IMG/VR virus record: IMGVR_UViG_3300007735_000777
Span: 1-64,000 of that record
Direction: 5' to 3' (one strand)
DNA length: 64,000 bases
Source of the DNA: a virus
Shown: positions 47,592 to 56,544 of the stretch, piece after piece
Position numbering within the stretch: the stretch's first letter is position 1
How the letters are laid out: every line of letters starts with the position of its first letter
The notes under the pieces: model-generated
The model's database searches: none
What the model was told of the DNA's origin: nothing
What the model saw: only the letters and a program-made list of their open reading frames with translations
Program-made: the position numbers and the translations under genes

Positions 47592-47603
47592 TAACATCTG
47601 TTA
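47592..47603. repeat. Start-associated dyad, variant, in first-gene leader
   Basis: TAACATCTGTTA between promoter 47637 and the 173-residue gene. Rightmost good copy. Confidence 0.75.
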
Positions 47604-47636
47604 TGTATGCAACCGATTATCCGTTTGCATGGGTAT

Positions 47637-47665
47637 ATTATACCACAAAATAATAGACAATGCAA
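47637..47665 (-). promoter_or_regulatory. Leftward sigma70 promoter, outermost early
   Basis: -35 TTGCAT (47660-47665), 17-base spacer, -10 TATAAT (47637-47642), with TTTGTGG before the -10 as in its sisters. Confidence 0.85.
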
Positions 47666-48060
47666 ATACAGCGTAAACAATAAATAAAAGAATATTCTAG
47701 TATGGGGACGGGCCTAACAATAGTTAGATTATCAAATTGATAAACCCCACCACCCCAAAAAATAGGAAAAGGGAGGTGCCGCACTTACACTGTGCGGAAC
47801 ACACCCGGTACCAACATCCATACTTTTTATAACAATACCCCCCTCCCCCCTTTAAGTTTCCAGTCGGCCCTAATAAGTATCCATCCACAGAAACACCCCC
47901 CGTCACTTTTTATTTTGGGTTCCCGTTGCCCCCTATATATTTTTCTGTTACAGTCCGGCCAGTTGGTGGAAACGGTTTGGCTCCGTAAAGGTTTTCGTTG
48001 AATTGCACCTTTGAACCCTGCCTTATGGGAGCCACCAACAACCCCTCTTAACGGAGTGCC
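47666..48060. other. Divergent control region with structured leader for late genes
   Basis: No gene. A degenerate dyad TAACAATAGTTA is at 47715-47726 and a small hairpin CCGCA/TGCGG near 47779-47797. The rightward leader can fold: GTTGGTGG (47962-47969) and GGCTCC (47979-47984) pair with GGAGCCACCAAC (48028-48039), leaving a 9-base bulge. It ends 20 bases before the terminase small-subunit ATG. No clear rightward promoter was identified; TATATA near 47934 is a weak candidate -10. Confidence 0.5.
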
Positions 48061-48705
48061 ATGATTCCACTTGAACCTACGTCGGAACACCCTGTTCCTT
48101 TTGATCTATCCAACGAGCAGCCAAAAACTCATGCGGATAGCGTAGCTGTCGCTGTAAATACAGTTGACCTCCTGAATAGCCTCGGTGCAAGCATTGACTT
48201 CAACAACGAAGACCTGCACAAAGCTGCTGATCTCATAACCGGCGCAGCCAAACCCAACGCCCCCCGTACTATTTCAAAGTCTGCTGAAGCAGCCGCAGCC
48301 CACCATTTGGTAAAGCGGTTTGACTTCCAAGCGTTCTCGGATGCGTTGCAAGCCAGAAACTTCATCACGAACAAGTTGATCGAGTTGGCTGACAATGGCG
48401 ACCCGAAGATTGAATTGAAAGCCCTTGAACTTCTGGGCAAGCACTCGGACATCGGCCTCTTCACAGAACGCAGCGAGATCACCGTCCACCACACAACTTC
48501 CACATCGCTTGAGAATTCAATCAAGGACAGGATCAAGCGCCTCCTCAATTCGGATGTGTCTGATGTCACTCCTTTGGATGATCTGGATGCTCAGTTGGGG
48601 ATGCACAAAGCTCAAGTAGATGTAGTAGAAGAAGAACCGGCAATAAGTATTGAAACTGTAGCGGAAGACAAAACCCCGGAAACCGAGGTACAAAAAGATG
48701 AGTGA
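48061..48705 (+). CDS. terS: Terminase small subunit
   Basis: 214 residues, first gene of the rightward packaging-head operon. The middle is helical (FDFQAFSDALQARNFITNKL, then PKIELKALELLGKHSDIGLF), a pattern found in Terminase_2-like small subunits, which bind phage DNA and load it on the large subunit. SD cggag. It overlaps terL by 8 bases, supporting the call. Confidence 0.75.
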   Translation: MIPLEPTSEHPVPFDLSNEQPKTHADSVAVAVNTVDLLNSLGASIDFNNEDLHKAADLITGAAKPNAPRTISKSAEAAAAHHLVKRFDFQAFSDALQARNFITNKLIELADNGDPKIELKALELLGKHSDIGLFTERSEITVHHTTSTSLENSIKDRIKRLLNSDVSDVTPLDDLDAQLGMHKAQVDVVEEEPAISIETVAEDKTPETEVQKDE

Positions 48706-50221
48706 CATCTCCCTCAAGGATATTGAGGCGCTCATACATGCGGGGAAACTGAGCGAAGCGGACTTACGGGTACTAGAGGCTCAGCTAACTAAGTTGGAGA
48801 AGCTCAAAGAACGTGAGCTTGCCCAGAAAAAGTTCATTAAGTTTGTGGAGAGGGTCTGGCCAACCTTCATTTCGGGTGCGCACCATAAAAGAATGGCCGA
48901 AGCGTTCGAGCGGGTGGCCAACGGGACGTGCAAACGGCTCATCATCAACATGCCACCCCGACATACTAAGTCCGAGTTTGCTTCATACCTGCTCCCAGCT
49001 TGGTTCTTGGGCAAATATCCGGGCAAAAAGGTGATTCAAGCCTCTCACACGGCTGAATTGGCGGTGGGCTTCGGGCGAAAAGTACGAAATCTTGTGGATT
49101 CTGACGTTTACCATGAGATTTTTCCCGAGTTAAGCTTGCAAAGTGACTCAAAAGCGGCTGGCCGGTGGAACACATCCAAGGGTGGTGACTATTTTGCGAT
49201 TGGTGTGGGCGGTGCGGTGACCGGTAAAGGCGCGGACGTGCTGATTATTGACGACCCGCACTCAGAACAAGAGGCGGCGATGGCCGCAAGCAACCCAGAA
49301 GTGTACGACAAAGTTATAGAATGGTACACATCAGGGCCACGGCAGCGTTTGCAGCCGGGCGGAGCCATCGTAATTGTGATGACGCGCTGGTCTCAGCGGG
49401 ATTTGACCGGCCAAGTGCTGAAATCTGCGGCACAACGCTCGGGCGAAGACTGGGAAGTAATTGAATTTCCGGCAATTTTGCCTTCCGGAAACCCGCTTTG
49501 GCCCCAATTTTGGTCGTTGGAAGAGCTTGAAGCCCTCAGAAATGAGCTTCCAAACGCCAAATGGCAGGCTCAGTACCAGCAAAACCCCGTGGGCAACGAG
49601 AGTGCGATCGTCAAGCGCGACTGGTGGCAGATATGGGAAGAAGACCGGCCACCAGCGTGTGAATACATCCTCCAGACATGGGACACGGCGTTCGAGAAGA
49701 ACAACCGGGCCGACTATTCTGCTGGCACAACGTGGGGCGTGTTCAAAAACGACGAAGACCACGGTAACACCAACCTGATCCTGCTCAATACATATAAGAA
49801 GAGGGTTGAGTACCCGGACTTGAAGCGTGACGTGCTCAAGGAGTACAACATGTACGAGCCGGACGGAGTCCTTATAGAGAAGAAGGCATCGGGTGCTCCG
49901 TTGATCTACGACCTACGTGCGATGGGCATACCTGTGCAGGAGTTCACACCGGGCAAAGGACAAGACAAAGTTGCTCGTCTCAACGCAGTCTCAGACATAA
50001 TCGCGTCTGGGAAAGTATGGGTGCCAAACACTAGGTGGGCTGAGGAGTTGGTTGACGAAATTGCAGAATTTCCGTCAGGTGAACACGATGACTTGGTGGA
50101 TGCGACCACACTGGCGCTCATGAGATTTAGACAAGGTGGGTTTCTGCGCTTACCCAGCGACGAGCCTGAAGACATTCGGTATTTCAAAGGTCACCGCCGT
50201 GAGCGGTTCTACACAGTTTAA
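48698..50221 (+). CDS. terL: Terminase large subunit
   Basis: 507 residues. ATPase domain: Walker A MPPRHTKS (85-92), Walker B VLIIDDPHSE, and a coupling segment VIVMTRWSQRDLTG. C-terminal RNase H-fold nuclease: WDTAFEKNNRADYS, VLIEKKASGAP and HDDLVDA supply the metal-binding acids. It cuts concatemers and pumps DNA into proheads through the portal encoded next. Confidence 0.96.
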   Translation: MSDISLKDIEALIHAGKLSEADLRVLEAQLTKLEKLKERELAQKKFIKFVERVWPTFISGAHHKRMAEAFERVANGTCKRLIINMPPRHTKSEFASYLLPAWFLGKYPGKKVIQASHTAELAVGFGRKVRNLVDSDVYHEIFPELSLQSDSKAAGRWNTSKGGDYFAIGVGGAVTGKGADVLIIDDPHSEQEAAMAASNPEVYDKVIEWYTSGPRQRLQPGGAIVIVMTRWSQRDLTGQVLKSAAQRSGEDWEVIEFPAILPSGNPLWPQFWSLEELEALRNELPNAKWQAQYQQNPVGNESAIVKRDWWQIWEEDRPPACEYILQTWDTAFEKNNRADYSAGTTWGVFKNDEDHGNTNLILLNTYKKRVEYPDLKRDVLKEYNMYEPDGVLIEKKASGAPLIYDLRAMGIPVQEFTPGKGQDKVARLNAVSDIIASGKVWVPNTRWAEELVDEIAEFPSGEHDDLVDATTLALMRFRQGGFLRLPSDEPEDIRYFKGHRRERFYTV

Positions 50222-50230
50222 GGAAAAATC

Positions 50231-52732
50231 ATGGCCACGAGTTCAATGGACAAAGCACTTTACCAAGCCCCTATGGGCCTCTCTGATCTGGCTGTACAGC
50301 CCGACATCGAAGTCGAGATTGAAGACCCCGAGGCAGTAAACCTGCACATGGGTGACATTGAGATTGACTTGAAGCCACGCAAAGAAACGTCAGAAGACTT
50401 CGATGCCAACCTCGCTGAGTACATGGACGATGGTGAGTTGGACTCGCTTGGCCAAGAGTTGGTTGAGGACTTTGGCAAGGACATCAACGACCGCAAAGAC
50501 TGGATACGCACGTACGTGGATGGTCTAAAACTACTGGGCCTACAGTACGAAGAGCGCACCGAGCCGTGGCAGGGCGCGTGTGGTGTGTTCCACCCGATGC
50601 TGACCGAGTCAGTAGTTAGGTTCCAGAGCGAGGCGATGATGGAGACGTTCCCAGCGATGGGGCCAGTCAAGACCCAGATTGTAGGAGCCATCGACCTGCT
50701 ACGTGAAGAAGCCGCTGCTCGCGTGCGTGAGGACATGAACTATCAGTTGACCGAGGTGATGGTCGAGTACCGGCCAGAGCACGAGAAGATGTTGTGGTCA
50801 CTACCGCTGGCGGGTTCTGCGTTCAAGAAGGTGTACTACGACCCGAGCAAAGGTCGTCAGGTGGCGGTGTTCATTCCAGCCGAGGACATAGTCGTGCCGT
50901 ATGGTGCGAGTAATTTGGAGTCAGCGGAGCGGGTTACCCATGTGATGCGCAAGACCGAGAACGAGGTCAAGAAGTTGCAGGAAGCTGGGTTCTATCTCGA
51001 TGTGGACTTGGGTGAGCCGACGCATGAGTTGGACGACATCGAGAAGCAGAAGGCTGAAGAGCAGGGCATGTCTGCACTCAATGACGAGCGCTTCCGTTTC
51101 CTTGAGATGCACGTTGATTTGGACTTGACTGGGTTCGAGCATACCGACAAGAAAGGCAAGCCCACGGGTATTGCGCTACCATACGTGGTGACAGTTGAGA
51201 AGGGCACGCGCAAGGTCTTAGCAATCCGCAGAAATTGGTACGAAGATGACAGACTCCACACCAAACGACAGCACTTTGTTCACTACCAATACATCCCCGG
51301 TTTTGGCTTCTATGGTTACGGTCTTATCCACCTTATCGGTGGGTACGCGAAGAGCGCTACGATGCTCATCCGTCAACTCGTGGATGCGGGAACACTTTCG
51401 AACTTACCCGGGGGTCTCAAGTCTCGTGGTCTCCGCATCAAAGGCGACGATACACCTATCCAGCCCGGAGAGTTCCGAGACGTAGACGTCCCAAGCGGCT
51501 CAATCAGGGACAACATCCTGCCCCTGCCGTACAAGGAGCCATCACAGGTTCTGTTTGCTCTGTTCCAAAACATTGTGCAAGAAGGCCGTGCGTTCGCCTC
51601 CAGCGGCGACATGAACGTGTCTGACATGAGCACAAACGCACCGGTGGGTACCACGTTGGCGTTGTTGGAGCGCACCTTGAAAGTGATGACGGCAGTTCAA
51701 GCCCGCCTGCACTACACCATGAAGCAAGAGTTCCGCCTCTTGAAGACCATCATCGCTGACTACACCCCCGAGGAGTACGACTATGAGCCGGAAGACGCAG
51801 GGCGTAAAGCCAAGAAATCGGACTATGACAGCACAGATGTTATTCCTGTCAGTGATCCAAATGCAGCAACAATGGCACAGAAAATTGTGCAGTATCAAGC
51901 TGTTCTTCAGTTGGCTCAGTCTGCACCACAACTCTATAACTTACCTCTGTTGCATCGCCAGATGATTGAGGTGCTGGGTATCAAGAATGCCAGCAAACTT
52001 GTGCCGGTGGAAGATGATGCGGTGCCAACCGACCCAGTGCAGGAGAACCAGAACCTCCTCATTATGAAACCGGTCAAGGCGTTTATCGAGCAGAACCACG
52101 AGGCTCACATCCAAGCGCACATGGCAGCGATACAGAACCCCAAAATTCAGCAGTTGATGCAGATGAACCCACAGGCTCAAGCGATCATGGCCGCAGCGAT
52201 GGCGCACATCAACGAGCACATTGCGTTCGAGTACCGCAAACAAGTGGAGATGGCCATCGGTACACCGCTGCCAACAGAGGAGCAGAACAAACAGATTCCT
52301 CCAGAGTTGGCAGACAAGATAGCCATGATGACCGCTCAAGCATCACAGCAGTTATTGCAGCAGGCCCAACAACAGGCGCAGCAACAGCAAGCTCAACAGC
52401 AGATGCAAGACCCGATTGTTCAGATGCAGATGCAAGAGCTTCAACTCAAACAGCAGGACTTGCAGTTGAAGCAGCAAAAACAGGCGGCGGATGCAGCGGC
52501 CAAGGCCGACCAGTTGGAGATCGAGAAAGCACGCATCGTGGCTCAAAAAGAGATCGCTGCAATGCAGGTCAGCGCTACCGCCGCTGCTAAACGAGATCAA
52601 CTCAACAAACAGCAGTACACAGAAGGAGTTCGTATGGGCATCGACGCTGCGAAGCACAAGGCGCAGATGGCTGTACAGATGGCGCAACGGGCGGCGCAAA
52701 AACCGCCTAGCAACAAAAAGGAAAACAAGTGA
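50231..52732 (+). CDS. Portal protein
   Basis: 833 residues, larger than most portals. Acidic N-terminus, central portal core (SATMLIRQLVDAGTLSNLPG, then GDDTPIQPGEFRDVDVP, and ALFQNIVQEGRAFASSGD), C-terminal Gln-rich coiled coil (about 690-780). Forms the dodecamer at the capsid vertex. The long Q-rich tail resembles P22-type portal barrels. Confidence 0.9.
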   Translation: MATSSMDKALYQAPMGLSDLAVQPDIEVEIEDPEAVNLHMGDIEIDLKPRKETSEDFDANLAEYMDDGELDSLGQELVEDFGKDINDRKDWIRTYVDGLKLLGLQYEERTEPWQGACGVFHPMLTESVVRFQSEAMMETFPAMGPVKTQIVGAIDLLREEAAARVREDMNYQLTEVMVEYRPEHEKMLWSLPLAGSAFKKVYYDPSKGRQVAVFIPAEDIVVPYGASNLESAERVTHVMRKTENEVKKLQEAGFYLDVDLGEPTHELDDIEKQKAEEQGMSALNDERFRFLEMHVDLDLTGFEHTDKKGKPTGIALPYVVTVEKGTRKVLAIRRNWYEDDRLHTKRQHFVHYQYIPGFGFYGYGLIHLIGGYAKSATMLIRQLVDAGTLSNLPGGLKSRGLRIKGDDTPIQPGEFRDVDVPSGSIRDNILPLPYKEPSQVLFALFQNIVQEGRAFASSGDMNVSDMSTNAPVGTTLALLERTLKVMTAVQARLHYTMKQEFRLLKTIIADYTPEEYDYEPEDAGRKAKKSDYDSTDVIPVSDPNAATMAQKIVQYQAVLQLAQSAPQLYNLPLLHRQMIEVLGIKNASKLVPVEDDAVPTDPVQENQNLLIMKPVKAFIEQNHEAHIQAHMAAIQNPKIQQLMQMNPQAQAIMAAAMAHINEHIAFEYRKQVEMAIGTPLPTEEQNKQIPPELADKIAMMTAQASQQLLQQAQQQAQQQQAQQQMQDPIVQMQMQELQLKQQDLQLKQQKQAADAAAKADQLEIEKARIVAQKEIAAMQVSATAAAKRDQLNKQQYTEGVRMGIDAAKHKAQMAVQMAQRAAQKPPSNKKENK

Positions 52733-52926
52733 ACGAGACGCAAATACTGCAATACATCGTAGATGCAATCGAGAAATTACGCAGGGACAACGAAGGTTTC
52801 CTTGCTGCTGGAAGAGCTGACGGTTTCGATGAGTACCGTCATGTCTGCGGGGTGATTCGGGGTCTAACCTTCGCAGAAAGCATCATCAAAGACCTTGCAC
52901 AAAAACTGGAGTTAGCCGATGACTGA
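52729..52926 (+). CDS. Small head-region protein
   Basis: 65 residues from a GTG at 52729 overlapping the portal stop. Helical (TQILQYIVDAIEKLRRDNEG) with RADGFDEYRHVCGVIRGL. Seen near portals in related phages; function unknown. Confidence 0.65.
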   Translation: MNETQILQYIVDAIEKLRRDNEGFLAAGRADGFDEYRHVCGVIRGLTFAESIIKDLAQKLELADD

Positions 52927-53329
52927 ATTTGATACCGCTGCCGTTGATCTGACCGGCATTCTGAACAAGAGTGCCGAAGAGAAAGCCAAGCAGTTGCCTG
53001 ATCCAAAAACCTTCCGCCTTTTGTGCGTTGTTCCTGAAGCGATGGAAGAGTATGCAGACAGTGAAGTTGGTCTCATCAAAGCCGACAAAACTATGCACTA
53101 CGAAGAGGTACTGACCCCAGTCCTGTTCGTCATCAAGTTAGGCCCTGATGCCTATAAAGACACCGCCCGGTTCCCCAGTGGGCCGTCGTGCAAGGAGGGT
53201 GACTTCGTCATCGTCCGACCCAATTCAGGCACCCGCCTGAAGATTCATGGCCGTGAATTCCGCATCATCAACGATGACTCGGTTGAAGCAGTTGTGGAAG
53301 ACCCGCGTGGCATCACCCGCGCAGCATAA
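52919..53329 (+). CDS. GroES-like co-chaperonin (capsid assembly)
   Basis: 136 residues. The C-terminal two thirds reads like a GroES/Cpn10 fold: ADKTMHYEEVLTPVLFVIKL, PDAYKD..FPSGPSCKEGDF, VRPNSGTRLKIHGREFRIIN and a last strand DDSVEAVV. A phage co-chaperonin would cap the host GroEL to fold the capsid protein, as T4 gp31 does. It lies between portal and scaffold, where capsid-folding help is needed. Call from pattern memory, not alignment. Confidence 0.65.
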   Translation: MTEFDTAAVDLTGILNKSAEEKAKQLPDPKTFRLLCVVPEAMEEYADSEVGLIKADKTMHYEEVLTPVLFVIKLGPDAYKDTARFPSGPSCKEGDFVIVRPNSGTRLKIHGREFRIINDDSVEAVVEDPRGITRAA

Positions 53330-53339
53330 GGAGTAATAC

Positions 53340-54341
53340 ATGGCAACAAGATTTGGTGACGACACCTTTGAGTTTCCCGACGAGATAGAAGCCAAGAAAG
53401 CTGCTGCTGAAAGCAAGATCGAGATTGAGATCGAAGACGATACTCCCCCGGAAGATCGTGGTCGCAAGCCCATGAAAGAACCGGTGGAAGACCCGACCGA
53501 AGAGGAGTTAGCCTCCTACGACGAGAAGGTTCAGCAACGGATCAAGAAGTTCACCCGTGGTTACCACGATGAGCGGCGCGCAAAAGAACAAGCTTTGCGT
53601 GAGCGTGAAGCTACTGAAGCTTACGCACGACAGATCATTGAGGAAAACAAACGCCTTCAACAACAGCTTTCTAGTGGTAGTAAAGTGTTCATTGAGCAGT
53701 CGCAATCCAGCGCTCAGATTGAACTTGAATCCGCCAAGAAAAAGTACAAAGAAGCCTACGAAGCGGGCGATGTAGATGCCTTGACCGACGCCCAAGCAGA
53801 AATTGCTGAAGCTACGTTAAAGCTCGACAAGACCCGTGGCATGAAGCCCATCGAGGTTGAGGATAAAGAGTACACACCTGCACAACCCGAGCAACCTAAG
53901 ATTTCCCCGCGCACTCAAAAGTGGGTCGAGCGCAACAGCGATTGGTGGGGTAAGGATGACGAAATGACAATGGCCGCTATGGGCATTGACAGGAAGTTAC
54001 AGAAAGAGTATGGTGCGGACTATGTAGGTACTGAAGAGTACTTCAAAACCATCGACAAAACGATGCGCAAAAGATTTCCTGAGCACTTTGAAAGTGAACA
54101 GAGCTACGAGGATGACGAACCGCCTCCAAAGAAAAGAACGTCAGAACCGGTTGACGAGGATGATGAAGATGATCCGCCGCGCCGTGCAACAAAAATTACT
54201 TCGCCTGTGGCTCCAGCCACACGGAGTACACCACCTAGTCGTATTCGTCTAAAAGCATCAGAAGCCGCGCAAGCGCGTCGCCTTGGGGTGCCCATTGAAG
54301 AATATGCGAGACAGGTTGCTTTACTTAGAAAAGGTGCTTAA
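53340..54341 (+). CDS. Head scaffolding protein
   Basis: 333 residues, extremely charged: Asp/Glu-rich N-terminus, a central coiled coil (about 75-165, ERRAKEQALREREATEAYAR), an acidic segment with runs of Asp/Glu (about 262-280), and a basic C-terminal helix (RIRLKASEAAQARRLG) likely to bind capsid protein. Directly upstream of head genes. Typical scaffold composition. Confidence 0.78.
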   Translation: MATRFGDDTFEFPDEIEAKKAAAESKIEIEIEDDTPPEDRGRKPMKEPVEDPTEEELASYDEKVQQRIKKFTRGYHDERRAKEQALREREATEAYARQIIEENKRLQQQLSSGSKVFIEQSQSSAQIELESAKKKYKEAYEAGDVDALTDAQAEIAEATLKLDKTRGMKPIEVEDKEYTPAQPEQPKISPRTQKWVERNSDWWGKDDEMTMAAMGIDRKLQKEYGADYVGTEEYFKTIDKTMRKRFPEHFESEQSYEDDEPPPKKRTSEPVDEDDEDDPPRRATKITSPVAPATRSTPPSRIRLKASEAAQARRLGVPIEEYARQVALLRKGA

Positions 54342-54343
54342 TC

Positions 54344-54820
54344 ATGGAAACAGTAGATACAAAAAAACCGCAGAATCGTTTGGATCGTGCGTTGGACAGC
54401 CGGGTGCAAACCCACAGACCTTCCTTTTGGCAGGCCCCTGAAGCGCTACCTATGCCTGACGAACGCCCCGGTTGGAAACACCGCTATATCCGCTTGAGCA
54501 CCTTGGGAACTGCTGACCCCAGCAATATTTCCTCTAAGTTACGTGAAGGATACGAACCCGTGAAAGCGGAAGAATATCCCGAACTCATGATGCACGCTGC
54601 CACCGAAGGCCGCTTTAAGGGCGGCATTGAGATTGGCGGGCTGTTGCTCTGTCGTATCCCTGCCGAGTTCATGGAACAACGTGCGAAGCACTTTGAAGGC
54701 CTGAGCAAGCAACAAATGGATTCGGTGGACAACAATTTCCTTCGTGAAAGGGACGCTCGATCTAATATGGCGTTATTCGCTGATAAGAAGTCGAAAGTCA
54801 CTTTCGGTTCTGGTTCTTAA
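54344..54820 (+). CDS. Conserved head-region protein
   Basis: 158 residues. PGWKHRYIRLSTLGTADPSN then KLREGYEPVKAEEYPELMMH, and a charged helical C-terminus. I recall similar proteins ahead of the capsid genes in environmental podoviruses. May be a minor head or assembly protein; unknown. Confidence 0.65.
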   Translation: METVDTKKPQNRLDRALDSRVQTHRPSFWQAPEALPMPDERPGWKHRYIRLSTLGTADPSNISSKLREGYEPVKAEEYPELMMHAATEGRFKGGIEIGGLLLCRIPAEFMEQRAKHFEGLSKQQMDSVDNNFLRERDARSNMALFADKKSKVTFGSGS

Positions 54821-54835
54821 ATTGGAGTTTCAAAA

Positions 54836-55441
54836 ATGGCATACCCCACGGTAAGCGCCCCTTACGGGCTGAAGCCAATCAATGCGATTGGTGGTCGTGT
54901 GTACGCTGGTGCAACTCGTCAATACCAAATCGCCTCTGGCGATTCCACTGGCATTTTTTACGGCGATGCCGTGAAATTGACCAATGCAGGTGTAGTGACG
55001 AAAGACACCATGACTACAGCGGCCTCTGGTTCTACGATTGGTGTTTTCACCGGCTGTTCTTACGTTAACGCGCAAGGTCAGACCATCTACTCGCAGTATT
55101 TCCCTGCGTCAACCACTGCCCCCACAGGCACAGTCATCACCGCTTACGTGATTGATGATCCCGATGTCTGCTTCAAGGTAGCTTATGTTTCCAGCGGCAC
55201 AACTGTCGCCTTTATCGGTCGTACCGTTATCGGCAACAACTTGGCTCTGGTGCAGAACTCTGGCTCTACCACCACTGGCGACAGTGCTGTGGCAGTTTCC
55301 AGCGAAGCAACCACAAGTACCCTCCCCATCCGTGTTGTTGATGTTGTCCCCGAGACAGCCAACTCATCTGGGAATTTCTGTGAACTGATTGTCAAGTGGA
55401 ACTTCGCTATTCACTTCAATCAAATCGCCACTGGCGTTTAA
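54836..55441 (+). CDS. Capsid decoration/structural protein
   Basis: 201 residues, beta-rich and Thr/Ser/Val/Ala-rich (MAYPTVSAPYGLKPINAIGG at the start). No charge clusters and no motif. Its place directly before the major capsid gene, and the composition, suit a head decoration (cement) protein. Confidence 0.65.
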   Translation: MAYPTVSAPYGLKPINAIGGRVYAGATRQYQIASGDSTGIFYGDAVKLTNAGVVTKDTMTTAASGSTIGVFTGCSYVNAQGQTIYSQYFPASTTAPTGTVITAYVIDDPDVCFKVAYVSSGTTVAFIGRTVIGNNLALVQNSGSTTTGDSAVAVSSEATTSTLPIRVVDVVPETANSSGNFCELIVKWNFAIHFNQIATGV

Positions 55442-55451
55442 GGAGCAATAA

Positions 55452-56363
55452 ATGGCTATTTCACGCGCACAACTGCTGAAAGAGTTGCTCCCCGGACTGA
55501 ACGCATTGTTCGGTATGGAGTACGCACGCTACGGCGAAGAGCACAAGGAAATCTACGAAACCGAGACTTCCGAGCGTTCATTTGAAGAAGAAACCAAGCT
55601 GTCTGGTTTCTCTGCTGCACCGGTCAAAAACGAGGGTTCTGCCATCGCTTATGACAATGCACAGGAAGCATGGACAACCCGCTACAACCACGAAACCATC
55701 GCCTTGGGTTTCTCAATCACTGAAGAAGCGATTGAAGATAACTTGTACGACAGCTTGTCTGCTCGTTACACCAAGTCTCTGGCTCGTGCAATGGCATACA
55801 CCAAACAGGTCAAGGCTGCTGCCGTCCTGAACAACGGCTTCTCCGGCACCTACCCCGGTGGTGATGGCGTGTCTTTGTTCAACGCCAACCACCCCCTGAT
55901 CTCTGGTGGTGTCAACAGCAACACTCCTTCCACTCAGGTTGACCTGAACGAGACTTCCTTGGAAGCCGCCGTTATTCAGATCGCCGGTTGGACAGACGAG
56001 CGTGGCTTGTTGATCGCAGCAAAGCCTGTGAAGATGATTGTTCCCCCGAACTTGATGTTCGTCGCCAAGCGTCTGTTGGACACCGAACTCCGTGTGTCTA
56101 CTGCCGATAACGACATCAACGCCATCAAGCAAATGGGCGCAATCCCCGGTGGTTACGCTGTCAACCACTTCTTGACAGACACCAATGCTTGGTTCCTGAC
56201 TACAGACGTGCCTAACGGTCTGAAGCACTTCGTTCGTTCTCCGCTGGCTAACAGCATGGACGGCGACTTCGACACCGGCAACGTCCGTTACAAGGCCCGT
56301 GAGCGTTACAGCTTCGGCTGGTCTGACCCATTGGGTATGTGGGGTTCTTCAGGTTCGTCCTGA
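55452..56363 (+). CDS. Major capsid protein (Mu T-like)
   Basis: 303 residues, SD aaggag. EETKLSGFSAAPVKNEGSAI, then NHETIALGFSITEEAIEDNL, LFNANHPLISGG and LDTELRVSTADNDINAI are hallmarks of the Mu gpT-like HK97-fold capsid family, with a C-terminal ERYSFGWSDP. Terminated by a strong hairpin, consistent with high expression. Confidence 0.9.
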   Translation: MAISRAQLLKELLPGLNALFGMEYARYGEEHKEIYETETSERSFEEETKLSGFSAAPVKNEGSAIAYDNAQEAWTTRYNHETIALGFSITEEAIEDNLYDSLSARYTKSLARAMAYTKQVKAAAVLNNGFSGTYPGGDGVSLFNANHPLISGGVNSNTPSTQVDLNETSLEAAVIQIAGWTDERGLLIAAKPVKMIVPPNLMFVAKRLLDTELRVSTADNDINAIKQMGAIPGGYAVNHFLTDTNAWFLTTDVPNGLKHFVRSPLANSMDGDFDTGNVRYKARERYSFGWSDPLGMWGSSGSS

Positions 56364-56397
56364 TAGCTGGACTGGGAGTTTCCCGGTCGTCCACGGA

Positions 56398-56424
56398 AAG
56401 GCTCCTTCGGGAGCCTTTTTATTT
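56398..56424 (+). terminator. Rho-independent terminator after capsid gene
   Basis: Stem AAGGCTCC/GGAGCCTT with a TTCG loop and a T tract (tttttattt). Confidence 0.93.
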
Positions 56425-56425
56425 G

Positions 56426-56454
56426 TTGCATACCATTTTCTTTTGGTGTATATT
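56426..56454 (+). promoter_or_regulatory. Rightward promoter after the capsid terminator
   Basis: TTGCAT (56426-56431), 17-base spacer, TATATT (56449-56454). It restarts transcription for the connector/tail genes. Confidence 0.7.
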
Positions 56455-56475
56455 GCACTCATTCCGGGGTTCTCC

Positions 56476-56520
56476 GGTGTATCAAACAGTCCCGGCTGAC
56501 GACATGCAGATTGATACACC
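56476..56520 (+). promoter_or_regulatory. Long-arm inverted repeat in 5' leader
   Basis: GGTGTATCAA (56476-56485) and TTGATACACC (56511-56520) are perfect inverted repeats around a 25-base loop containing cggctgacgac. It lies between the promoter and the gene at 56545 and could regulate RNA stability or translation. Confidence 0.6.
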
Positions 56521-56544
56521 CCAACTTGCATGTAAGGAAAAAAC

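Noticed and set aside
36177-47603. Reading the 12-bp dyads as RNA hairpins
   Set aside because: Only a 4-bp AU-rich stem with a 4-base loop is possible, too weak; a DNA operator is more likely.
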